In this document: positions 7,820-14,032 of the stretch, one piece after another
Layout of the letters: every line of letters begins with the position of its first letter
How positions within the stretch are numbered: the first letter of the stretch is position 1
From: a virus
Direction: 5' to 3' (one strand)
IMG/VR virus record: IMGVR_UViG_3300009788_000023
Location: 1 to 54,429 of that record
Length of the DNA: 54,429 nt
Made by a program: the position numbers and the translations under genes
Notes under the pieces: model-generated
Told to the model about the DNA's origin: nothing
The model's database searches: none
What the model saw: only the letters and a program-made list of their open reading frames with translations

Positions 7820-7890
7820 GCCCTGTGAAGAATACTGGTCAGAGAATTCCACAGAGCCTTTATAAGCACCTAATTGTATTTGACCAGTAT
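7820..7890 (-). promoter_or_regulatory. Interleaved helices: terminator-like hairpin and competing stem
   Basis: Minus strand: helix A pairs 7881-7890 with 7832-7841 (10 bp, ATACTGGTCA/TGACCAGTAT); helix B pairs 7850-7857 with 7820-7827 (GCTCTGTG/CACAGGGC, one GU), and B is followed at once by seven Us. The order A5', B5', A3', B3' makes the helices either a pseudoknot or mutually exclusive, as in a transcription attenuator. It lies only ~10-75 nt downstream of the predicted transcription start. Confidence 0.5.
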
Positions 7891-7902
7891 CCATAAGAAA
7901 CA

Positions 7903-7931
7903 ACTATATCAACCTTCCTCACATTTGTCAA
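7903..7931 (-). promoter_or_regulatory. Sigma70-type promoter
   Basis: Minus-strand TTGACA (7926-7931), 17-nt spacer, TATAGT (7903-7908). Transcription would start near 7896 and enter the noncoding segment 7254-7896 directly, with no usable ribosome-binding site before the first ATG (7894). Confidence 0.7.
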
Positions 7932-7943
7932 TATAAAAATAAA

Positions 7944-8213
7944 TTATTTCTGAGATTCATTGAGTTCGTTAAAAGCAGTACATAATCTCATAAAGATATG
8001 TTGCACATTTCGGGGGTGCTCTAATTGCTCAAGGCCCCATTTTTCTTGGTCGGCCTTATCTATTAGCATGTCAAGAGTAGTCTCTATGCCACAAAGCTCC
8101 TGTTCCCGCAGGCGTTTATTCTCGGCTCCCAAGTGGTTTATGAGCTTAACGACGTGCTTATCCATATTGTCTGGATTGTGGAATTTCCAGAAGTTTTCGA
8201 ATTGCTCAGACAT
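7944..8213 (-). CDS. Hypothetical helical protein
   Basis: 89 aa, predicted helical from composition, with a leucine-zipper-like stretch (residues ~25-60). GAAAGAAA precedes the ATG. It follows the methyltransferase gene on the same strand and ends just before the promoter at 7903-7931. No family recognised. Confidence 0.55.
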   Translation of the reverse strand: MSEQFENFWKFHNPDNMDKHVVKLINHLGAENKRLREQELCGIETTLDMLIDKADQEKWGLEQLEHPRNVQHIFMRLCTAFNELNESQK

Positions 8214-8230
8214 TTTCTTTCCTCTTTCCT

Positions 8231-9319
8231 CTAAAAAAGCTGTATCAAAGTCCTAAACGCCAGTTCCGCACATTGCGGCACTACTCCGTTTCCCAAGAGC
8301 CTAAGTCTGTCCACCCGACTGGCAGGCCCATTAGCTGCTCTACCCAGTCGGGGTTTAGTTTGCCCTTCTGTTTCATCCTGTTTAGATTTCGCCCTATGCA
8401 GGTTTGTTTGCTTTCGGGTATCGTCCTTGCCCCTTCTACCCAATCGCTTGCTTGTGGAGTTCCCCACAACTCTTGGCTCTTCCCATTCGTACTGGGGCTG
8501 TCCGGGGCGAGAAGGCCAACGGCATCCCTGAGAGCGGCCTGGCCCTCTATGTTCTGGTTGCTCTTGAATCGTATTGAATTGCCTCTCTTGAATACTTCCC
8601 TGTTGTTGTCCAGGCAGTCCATTGTCTGTGGTGTCGGCCAGTTCACCGGTAATTTGCCCCTGTGTAGTGTTGCGTTGTGTAAATTGAACTGTGTCGCTGA
8701 CCATGTTCCTCCGTGACCATGTCCGGCGTCCGTTGCCATTATTGTTGGCCAGGATAAACAGCCTTTCTCTCTTGTGTGGGCAACATTCACACCTTTCGAT
8801 TTCAATAGTTTCTCCATCTTCAAACGTGATTGTTTCTGTAAATGTCGAGATACATTCACACGCTGTAAACAGTCCTGCCTCGACATAGTAACCCAAATTT
8901 CGTAGGCTTCGATAAACCTCGGGGTATCCGATGATAAGATGTCCTGAGACATTCTCGAAGAAGCACCAAACAGGTCTAACTGCCTCGATGATTCTTTCAA
9001 TATACGGCCAAAGGTGTCGAGGATCGTCTGTTCCCTGTCTTTTGCCGGCGACTGAGAAGGGTTGGCAGGGATAACCGCCAGTGATGATATGTACTTGGTT
9101 ACGAAACGGTTTTCCATTAAAGGATTTAATATCCGTCCAGATAGGCGCCGCATCCAGCCGCCCTTGTTCAATCTTCGATACCAGGTTCGCACAAGCGAAG
9201 GCTTCGATCTCCACATAACAGATTGTTCTAAGGTTCGCAATAACTCTACGGAGTCCCAATTCCAGCCCACCGTATCCCGTACACAGGCTGATACAGTTAA
9301 ATTGTTCGGTATTATCCAC
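8231..9319 (-). CDS. C5 cytosine DNA methyltransferase
   Basis: 362 aa from a GTG at 9319. The C5-methyltransferase motifs are in order: SLCTGYGGLELGL (I, residues 11-23), GGYPCQPFS with the catalytic Cys (IV, 81-89), FFENVSG (VI, 120-126), PHKRERLFIL (VIII) and RLLGNGVVPQ (IX/X, near the C-terminus). GAGG lies 6 nt before the GTG. No cognate restriction enzyme is next to it, so it is probably an orphan that shields phage DNA or modifies regulation. The target sequence cannot be read off. A second long frame overlaps almost the entire gene (see 8281-9321). Confidence 0.9.
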   Translation of the reverse strand: MDNTEQFNCISLCTGYGGLELGLRRVIANLRTICYVEIEAFACANLVSKIEQGRLDAAPIWTDIKSFNGKPFRNQVHIITGGYPCQPFSVAGKRQGTDDPRHLWPYIERIIEAVRPVWCFFENVSGHLIIGYPEVYRSLRNLGYYVEAGLFTACECISTFTETITFEDGETIEIERCECCPHKRERLFILANNNGNGRRTWSRRNMVSDTVQFTQRNTTQGQITGELADTTDNGLPGQQQGSIQERQFNTIQEQPEHRGPGRSQGCRWPSRPGQPQYEWEEPRVVGNSTSKRLGRRGKDDTRKQTNLHRAKSKQDETEGQTKPRLGRAANGPASRVDRLRLLGNGVVPQCAELAFRTLIQLF

Positions 9320-9321
9320 AT
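8281..9321 (-). CDS. Overlapping frame within the methyltransferase gene (possible overprinted gene)
   Basis: A 346-codon frame begins at an ATG (9321) that overlaps the methyltransferase GTG by two bases (ATGTG) and shares its Shine-Dalgarno. It has no stop for 1,041 nt. Its product carries patterns I recognise from phage annotations: DLFGASSRMSQD, FIEAYEIWVT, LSWPTIMATD, NWPTPQTMD, LWGTPQASDW and LNPDWVEQLMGLPVGWTDL. These could reflect true overprinting, or be frame-shadow conservation of the methyltransferase. No catalytic domain is evident. Expression is unproven. Confidence 0.4.
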   Translation of the reverse strand: MWIIPNNLTVSACVRDTVGWNWDSVELLRTLEQSVMWRSKPSLVRTWYRRLNKGGWMRRLSGRILNPLMENRFVTKYISSLAVIPANPSQSPAKDREQTILDTFGRILKESSRQLDLFGASSRMSQDILSSDTPRFIEAYEIWVTMSRQDCLQRVNVSRHLQKQSRLKMEKLLKSKGVNVAHTREKGCLSWPTIMATDAGHGHGGTWSATQFNLHNATLHRGKLPVNWPTPQTMDCLDNNREVFKRGNSIRFKSNQNIEGQAALRDAVGLLAPDSPSTNGKSQELWGTPQASDWVEGARTIPESKQTCIGRNLNRMKQKGKLNPDWVEQLMGLPVGWTDLGSWETE

Positions 9322-9382
9322 GTAACCTCAAAAACCGGCGCCGGGGCAAGCATCGAAAACCCCGACGCCTTATTCGAAACAA

Positions 9383-9637
9383 CTATCCTTCGTTTGTGGT
9401 TTCGCTCGGAAGTTCGCCCAAAGCCTCTTGCTCAGTCTCAAACAGGTTCTTTTCAGTCTGTGCGATAGTTACTCTTACAAGCGTTCCTTCCTCGCAAAGA
9501 TACGAAAGCCTGCCGATCTCTTCGGCTGGGAATACGAGGCTATCAAAGAACGGCATCAAATTCCCGTTTGGTAAGTGCCTGAAGTTCTTAATTCTTGAGG
9601 CTTGGCCGACTGCCTTTACAAATTTTTCCTTTGCCAT
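9383..9637 (-). CDS. Hypothetical protein
   Basis: 84 aa, mixed alpha/beta with an acidic C-terminus. GGAAAGGACACACAGAAC precedes the ATG. It sits immediately upstream of the methyltransferase on the same strand, with the methyltransferase start about 60 nt downstream of its stop. No motif recognised. Confidence 0.55.
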   Translation of the reverse strand: MAKEKFVKAVGQASRIKNFRHLPNGNLMPFFDSLVFPAEEIGRLSYLCEEGTLVRVTIAQTEKNLFETEQEALGELPSETTNEG

Positions 9638-9687
9638 TGTTCTGTGTGTCCTTTCTTGTGCGTTAAGTAAAAAATAATTGTAATTGC

Positions 9688-10155
9688 TTACTTGTCTTGC
9701 TGCATCTTCAATTCCATGCCTCGGAGCTTGAGGATGAAGGCGTGGATGTCTGATTCTTTGACGCGATATGGGTGTATAATAAGGGCGCCATCGTCAATAA
9801 GCACTCTTTGGTTGCCTTTGCCAAACCCATCTATCGGCTTGATTTCGGCGAGGTCGGTGAAGATGTTGCCGAGGACGGTATTGCTCATTTGATTCTTACA
9901 TCCACCTATCGGCATATTACTTTTACCTACTTGCATCAAATCATTACCATGCTTGATAACGATTCTTGCATACCCATCGGCATTTCCACTGTCGGTATAG
10001 CCATAATCCCCATGCCGAAGCTCCGGCTTCTCAGGCTCGGCGAGTTGTTTTACTACCCTGTTAACTTCGTTGTTTGCTTCGACGTATTTGGCGTAGGCGA
10101 GGTCGTTGTCTTTTCTGGCTTGAGCTAATTTGTGTTGGATTTCTTCTTTGTTCAT
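9688..10155 (-). CDS. Hypothetical protein with N-terminal coiled coil
   Basis: 155 aa from the ATG at 10155. Residues ~1-40 form a charged helix (QHKLAQARKDNDLAYAKY-like), followed by a beta-rich domain containing HGDYGYTDSGN and a conserved-looking LIDDGALIIHP. No family recognised. A longer frame to 10236 starts with TTG and has low-complexity sequence, so it was not used. Confidence 0.55.
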   Translation of the reverse strand: MNKEEIQHKLAQARKDNDLAYAKYVEANNEVNRVVKQLAEPEKPELRHGDYGYTDSGNADGYARIVIKHGNDLMQVGKSNMPIGGCKNQMSNTVLGNIFTDLAEIKPIDGFGKGNQRVLIDDGALIIHPYRVKESDIHAFILKLRGMELKMQQDK

Positions 10156-10260
10156 TTCTTTGCTCTCAAAATTTAAGTTATAATTGCACCCAGCAGCGCT
10201 TCCAGTGGCCGTAACCGCATCGGGCATCGTTGCCAAAGGGGTCTGCCGGGCGTAAGGAGA

Positions 10261-10506
10261 TTACTCGCTACTCAGTAAATCGTTCGGATCGAGCCATTCT
10301 GCGTAAACTATAACGCCGGTCAATTTGACGATATCGCCCTGTTCGACGTACATATCAGGGCCCAAGTTCCAGCCTGTGTGCGGGGCTCTCTGTCCTTCCA
10401 GTACTGGGGATATCATACCGTCACCCCTTTGGCACCCGCACAACGGCAGGCACAACGGCAGGCACAACGGCAGGCACAGTAGTAAACAAATTAGAATCCG
10501 TTTCAT
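10261..10506 (-). CDS. Small predicted lipoprotein with repeated signal peptide core
   Basis: 81 aa. An N-terminal MKR is followed by a hydrophobic stretch in which a four-residue unit (Leu-Cys-Leu-Pro type) is repeated three to four times, ending in an LCGC lipobox-like cleavage site. The mature part is ~55 aa and acidic. The repetition is caused by a 12-bp DNA tandem repeat at ~10440-10477. A lipoprotein in the recombination/early region could act in superinfection exclusion; that is inference from position and type only. Confidence 0.65.
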   Translation of the reverse strand: MKRILICLLLCLPLCLPLCLPLCGCQRGDGMISPVLEGQRAPHTGWNLGPDMYVEQGDIVKLTGVIVYAEWLDPNDLLSSE

Positions 10507-10534
10507 AATATGTCCTTTCGAAAAAAGTTAATAG

Positions 10535-10609
10535 GGCGATAGGCGGGATTTGAACCCGCAACCCCCGGAATCACAGTCCGGTGCTCTAACCAGTTGAGCT
10601 ACTTTCGCC
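10535..10609 (-). tRNA. tRNA-His (GTG)
   Basis: Full cloverleaf on the minus strand: acceptor GCGAAAG/CTATCGC with one mismatch, an extra 5' G opposite C73 (the tRNA-His hallmark), D arm GCTC/GAGC, anticodon stem CCGGA/TCCGG with loop CTGTGAT (anticodon GTG), variable GGGTT, and T arm GCGGG-TTCAAAT-CCCGC. The CCA end is not encoded, so the host adds it. Confidence 0.92.
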
Positions 10610-10619
10610 ATTACAATCG

Positions 10620-10757
10620 CCCAGAAAAACACTTAGCGTCAGGTGTCGGGCTACACTTCTTAGGGACTCCCGACTCGCCCTGCCATATGGACCCGTTATC
10701 CTGATACCCCCGAGACGGGTCAACCTCGGGGCGCCAGCATATTAAATTGTCAAAGTT
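10620..10757 (-). ncRNA. Structured intergenic RNA with H-type pseudoknot
   Basis: The 250-nt gap between RecT and tRNA-His holds no gene. On the minus strand CCCCGAG (10725-10731) pairs with CTCGGGG (10708-10714), and GACCCGT (10715-10721) pairs with ACGGGTC (10690-10696). The order a, b, a', b' gives a classic H-type pseudoknot with two 7-bp stems and b directly abutting a'. A further GTCGGG/CCCGAC stem lies downstream. It may be a leader of the tRNA/lipoprotein transcript, a regulatory RNA, or protection against exonucleases. Confidence 0.5.
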
Positions 10758-10785
10758 GGGGACGGCTACGGATAAAACCGTCCCC
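10758..10785 (-). terminator. Hairpin downstream of RecT
   Basis: GGGGACGG (10758-10765) and CCGTCCCC (10778-10785) form a perfect 8-bp GC-rich stem with a 12-nt loop. The U-run beyond it on the minus strand is weak (AACTTTG), so it may be an inefficient intrinsic terminator or an RNA-processing/stability hairpin. Confidence 0.45.
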
Positions 10786-10859
10786 GGAGTCTGAAAATAT
10801 GAATCGGCCGGTGATAAAGTATCGGGCTCTGCCGGCTTACCCGTTTGAAAGGTAAATCC

Positions 10860-11999
10860 CTAATTGGCTTTCTTGTAACAAATTGGGCATAATATCGAAC
10901 CGCCTGCTGCGGAGTTGCCCTCTTCTTTATTAAAGCTATGGTTACAGCCCTTGCAAGTAAAATCTTTTTCATCAAGCAGTTTATCCGCGGGATTCTCGAC
11001 CGGTGCAGGCTCTTCTTCCGGCGCCTGTTCTGGGATAATATCGACGGGCATCGGGGCTTCCTGGACCTGCTCGACCGGCATCATATTCTCTTCTTTAGTC
11101 GGCTCAGGGGGAACACTAACAGTATCTTTGTTCATTTCCTCGGCTGTAAGAGTCGTTTTTGTGACGGTTTCCTTCTTCTTATTCTTAGAGCCTTTGGGGC
11201 GGCCTTGCTTCTTCTTAGCATTCTTATCGGCCTCGGCAAGCTGCTCAACCTCGGTCTGCTCAAGGGGGACGACGTTTTCCTGTTGTGGCTGCTCTACAGG
11301 CTGGCTCTCGACGTGCTTGGGCGGCGTTACGGCGGCAGTTTCTTCCTTCATGCGATTAAGTAAGCCTGCTGTGCCAGTCTTTGGTGCGTCCTCAGTAGGG
11401 ACGAAAGTCTCTGTCAGTGGCGGGGCTTCAATGTCAGCAAGTTCGTCAATAGTGTACATTCCCTGAATTAAATCGCTGTAATACCGCCGACAATGCCGAC
11501 TTACTGCTCGCCATGTGAGCATGTCTTTGGGATATTTTATCCAGTTATCCTTCTTTTTTGAGCCGCCTTCCCACAAGTTTGCTCGCTTGGCATCATCGAC
11601 CGAAAACTCTGTCACATTAACCGCCGATTCATTCCGTCGCTTTGACGTTACCATAGCCCTGTAGTTGTCCTCGTAAGGCGTACCTTCAAAATAACAGGTA
11701 ATATACTCACAGGCGCCACTCTTGCGTGCCAATGCGAGCATTGCAGAGCCTTCCATCCCCAGTCGGCCATTGATAACGTGCATTATTTGCATCGACTGCC
11801 ATGGCTTAAATCCAAGCTCTGCGCCTGCTTGAAGAACAACAACGACCTTTTCGGGCCGGTCTAATCCATAAGGGCATAATCCTGATTGGACGAACATCTT
11901 AGCGGTTCGCCACAGGTCGTCAATTGTCCCCAACTGCAAACTGCCTTGAACGACCTGCATTTGCGTTGGTTTTGTTGTTTGAATTTCGTTTTCTGCCAT
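10860..11999 (-). CDS. recT: RecT-family single-strand annealing protein with AT-hook and zinc ribbon extension
   Basis: 379 aa. Residues ~20-190 match the RecT-type annealing proteins (DDLWRTAKMFVQSGL, ELGFKPWQSMQIMHVINGR, and the W-R-A-V-S-R-H-CRRYYSDLIQGMYT region). RecT anneals complementary strands exposed by a partner 5'-3' exonuclease, which is encoded two genes upstream. The C-terminal half is unusual: a Pro/Glu linker, an AT-hook-like KKQGRPKGSKNKKK (residues ~263-276), and a terminal CxxC...CPIC zinc ribbon (349-374). GGAGAAATA precedes the ATG. Confidence 0.85.
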   Translation of the reverse strand: MAENEIQTTKPTQMQVVQGSLQLGTIDDLWRTAKMFVQSGLCPYGLDRPEKVVVVLQAGAELGFKPWQSMQIMHVINGRLGMEGSAMLALARKSGACEYITCYFEGTPYEDNYRAMVTSKRRNESAVNVTEFSVDDAKRANLWEGGSKKKDNWIKYPKDMLTWRAVSRHCRRYYSDLIQGMYTIDELADIEAPPLTETFVPTEDAPKTGTAGLLNRMKEETAAVTPPKHVESQPVEQPQQENVVPLEQTEVEQLAEADKNAKKKQGRPKGSKNKKKETVTKTTLTAEEMNKDTVSVPPEPTKEENMMPVEQVQEAPMPVDIIPEQAPEEEPAPVENPADKLLDEKDFTCKGCNHSFNKEEGNSAAGGSILCPICYKKAN

Positions 12000-12017
12000 T
12001 ATTTCTCCTTTTAAGTA

Positions 12018-12467
12018 TTAACTAAAACGTTCAATCCAGTCCGCTTCCAGCATTTCCCAGATGCGGCCTAATCCTTCTCTGAGAAACACCTTATACCACT
12101 CGTCTGCCCTTAAAGACGAACCATCATAATAACAAGCACAGCCAATATACGGACATTTTTCTTTCATAGGCTCTTGGTCGTCAAACATTGGCGTTGGAGA
12201 GTGATAGCCTACATCAGCCCCCATACCTTTGAATGAATTGTATGTACCATGTTTATTCCACAGTTCATCAGTAACTTCAGGAAGATGAACTGGCAAATAC
12301 GCAAGAAACTGGACGGCTTTTTTATCTTTAATTACTAAGCAATGCAAAGTCATGCCCCCAATCCCATAATTCTTCTTTGGGTCTGGATGTCTGCGGTCAA
12401 AAGGTGGAGTTATGGTCAATTGGCGAACGTATCCATTCACATCCTCTTTTATTGTGCTTTTTTCCAT
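12018..12467 (-). CDS. Hypothetical protein between RecT and exonuclease genes
   Basis: 149 aa, with a central CPYIGCACYYDGS segment and a C-terminal helical EWYKVFLREGLGRIWEMLE-type region. No family recognised, but unlinked small genes often lie between phage recombination pairs. AGGGAGAAAGTT precedes the ATG. Spacing of ~10-18 nt to its neighbours indicates one operon with recT and the exonuclease. Confidence 0.65.
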   Translation of the reverse strand: MEKSTIKEDVNGYVRQLTITPPFDRRHPDPKKNYGIGGMTLHCLVIKDKKAVQFLAYLPVHLPEVTDELWNKHGTYNSFKGMGADVGYHSPTPMFDDQEPMKEKCPYIGCACYYDGSSLRADEWYKVFLREGLGRIWEMLEADWIERFS

Positions 12468-12477
12468 AACTTTCTCC

Positions 12478-13431
12478 CTAAAATTTCTTTTTCGGCGGCT
12501 TCTTGATTCTTAAAACTCTTGATTTTGATACATTCTTGTACTTTTCGAATATCTCAGGCTCTTTTTCTTTTAAGTCGCTACCGCTGATAGTTTCTTTCGT
12601 ATGTTCCAGATAAGTTACTATCCTCCCATCCTCAAGATATACGCCCTCGGCATCACCCATATAAGTAGTTACTTCAGTGTAAGCCCCTTCTAAGATGTCT
12701 TTAGTTAATTTTGCTCCTTCTCTGGCGTTTTCCCAAGCCGTAACGAGCACCATAAACAAGGTCATTTCATCCTTGCCGAGCTTGATAATCTTACCTGGCT
12801 CCCGTTTTCTACGCTTTGCCATAGCAAAAGACGGAATAATATCCGGTGGCGGCATATCCTTCTCAACGTAGGTTTCCCAGAAGTCCATCGCCGTATCGCA
12901 GATAATGTCTATCATTTCCTGCTTGCGGCTAACGTGGTACATCACAAAGCCCTTGCCGCCTAATAGGACAGGTACCCAGCAAACTTCCCTGTCCCAACAG
13001 AGCATGTGGACGTGGCCTTGTACGAGGATCCGATCAGGCAATTCATCGCTTCCAGGTTCACCGTAATATTCCACAAACGGGCCAAGGATGCCTGCGGTCT
13101 TTGCTTCGACAGGAACGCCAGATGCAATAACTTCTCCGTCTGCATGTGAGCCTATTGGGAAGCCCTGTGCTTTGCGGAATAGAGCGGAACCATCTTCCTG
13201 CTCGCATTTAATCGGGCCAAGATCGCCTTCTGCCCACGACAAAATGCCTGCTTCCAATTTATTGCCCATATCGAGCCAAGGTTTATTTGCTGGGTCTGGG
13301 CCAAGTTTGCCAGTTTTGTCCATCCAGCAATCGTATGCGTTACCATAAGGGCTTACCCCTAAAACCATTGCCATATCGCTTGAGCCCAACCAGCCTTGAC
13401 GGGCCCGTCTTTGTTCTTCTGTAATTCCCAT
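12478..13431 (-). CDS. YqaJ-like/lambda-type exonuclease
   Basis: 317 aa from the ATG at 13431. The YqaJ-domain signatures are present: GSSDMAMVLGVSPYGNA (residues 16-32), GNKLEAG (57-62), HADGE with Asp98, VEAKTA (E109-x-K111) and VQGHVHMLCW (137-146), matching the PD-(D/E)xK fold. It should degrade 5' ends of linear DNA and hand single strands to RecT. A longer frame from 13461 overlaps the HNH gene and is less likely, although that ATG is in frame. Confidence 0.82.
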   Translation of the reverse strand: MGITEEQRRARQGWLGSSDMAMVLGVSPYGNAYDCWMDKTGKLGPDPANKPWLDMGNKLEAGILSWAEGDLGPIKCEQEDGSALFRKAQGFPIGSHADGEVIASGVPVEAKTAGILGPFVEYYGEPGSDELPDRILVQGHVHMLCWDREVCWVPVLLGGKGFVMYHVSRKQEMIDIICDTAMDFWETYVEKDMPPPDIIPSFAMAKRRKREPGKIIKLGKDEMTLFMVLVTAWENAREGAKLTKDILEGAYTEVTTYMGDAEGVYLEDGRIVTYLEHTKETISGSDLKEKEPEIFEKYKNVSKSRVLRIKKPPKKKF

Positions 13432-13432
13432 G

Positions 13433-13900
13433 TCAAAAATTCGTCCTTGCGAATTCTCCATAAAGTTCTATTGCTTTGGTATCATAGGCCTTTGCTGCCT
13501 CGATTTCATCGTCAAAGCGGCCATAATGCTTGCTACCCACCTGAAGCATCCATCTTTGTCTTGCTTTATCCCAACACACCCCCTTGTAGTTAGAGCTTGT
13601 ATTGAGGCGTTTTTTTGCATTTGCGTGATTAAGGCTATAGTTGCAAAACCTTAGATTTAATCGTTGGTTATCCAAGCCGTTTCTGTTGCGATGGTCTATC
13701 TGTTGCCCTTTGTTGGCTTTCATTATCATTCTGTGCATATAAGGATGCTCGCTTTTGCTTTTGCTGATATAGATAGATGTTTTGGCATAACAATTTCCAG
13801 AGTCCGTCTCAAAATAAAACCACTTCAGCTTTCGGAGCCACTCAAAATCTTCATCATCCACAATAGCAAAATAGCCCTGAGTCAATTCAATCTGTTTCAT
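13433..13900 (-). CDS. HNH homing endonuclease with AP2 DNA-binding domain
   Basis: 155 aa. Residues ~55-90 form the HNH core (HRMIMKANKGQQIDHRNRNGLDNQRLNLR-type), and the C-terminal ~50 residues (SNYKGVCWDKARQRW...YGRFDDEIEAAKAYDTKA) form an AP2 domain. This pairing is typical of free-standing phage homing endonucleases. It lies directly in front of the exonuclease gene. GAGGATTGAATT precedes the ATG. Confidence 0.88.
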   Translation of the reverse strand: MKQIELTQGYFAIVDDEDFEWLRKLKWFYFETDSGNCYAKTSIYISKSKSEHPYMHRMIMKANKGQQIDHRNRNGLDNQRLNLRFCNYSLNHANAKKRLNTSSNYKGVCWDKARQRWMLQVGSKHYGRFDDEIEAAKAYDTKAIELYGEFARTNF

Positions 13901-13981
13901 AATTCAATCCTCAAAAATCCCCAGCCACGAAAGCGGCAGGAAGAAACAAATGTCGGTTATAAAGTGTAATATTTTCATAAT

Positions 13982-14022
13982 AAAAGCCCGCCGGTTCGCC
14001 GGAGGATAACGCCCCGACGGGC
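13982..14022 (-). terminator. Intrinsic terminator after lysozyme gene
   Basis: Minus strand GCCCGTCGG (14014-14022) pairs with CCGGCGGGC (13986-13994), 9 bp with one GU, followed by TTTTATT. It sits right after the lysozyme stop (14033). The stretch 13901-13985 contains only a possible 24-codon frame ending 3 nt before the HNH start; no Shine-Dalgarno was seen for it. Confidence 0.75.
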
Positions 14023-14032
14023 CCGTTTCAGG

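Larger units (their letters stand above)
7254..7896 (-). ncRNA. Probable long structured noncoding RNA
   Basis: About 640 nt start just below a consensus promoter (7903-7931) and run to the next gene. Helices readable on the minus strand include a perfect 6-bp hairpin (683-688 with 695-700 of 7xxx), a 7-bp palindrome (7572-7587), nested stems 7364-7368/7401-7405 and 7371-7375/7385-7389, an arm 7287-7303, two interleaved helices at 7820-7890, and a tRNA-like segment at 7723-7812. A 184-codon minus frame and a 99-codon plus frame cross it, but both have odd, Cys/Arg-rich composition. Size and setting recall the GOLLD and ROOL classes of large phage RNAs; sequence identity to either was not established. 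Confidence 0.5.

Noticed and set aside
7349-7903. 184-codon minus frame across the putative noncoding RNA
   Set aside because: Starts essentially at the predicted transcription start (no leader), crosses a terminator-like hairpin, and has an Arg/Cys/Ser/Asn-rich product; judged noncoding but not excluded. The plus frame 7328-7624 was rejected for the same reasons.
10915-11466. Plus-strand 183-codon frame opposite recT
   Set aside because: Low-complexity Ser/Gly/Cys product, explained by antisense of the Pro/Glu-rich RecT linker.
13901-13985. 24-codon leader peptide before the HNH-AP2 gene
   Set aside because: It ends 3 nt before the HNH start but has no Shine-Dalgarno and follows a terminator, so it was not called.
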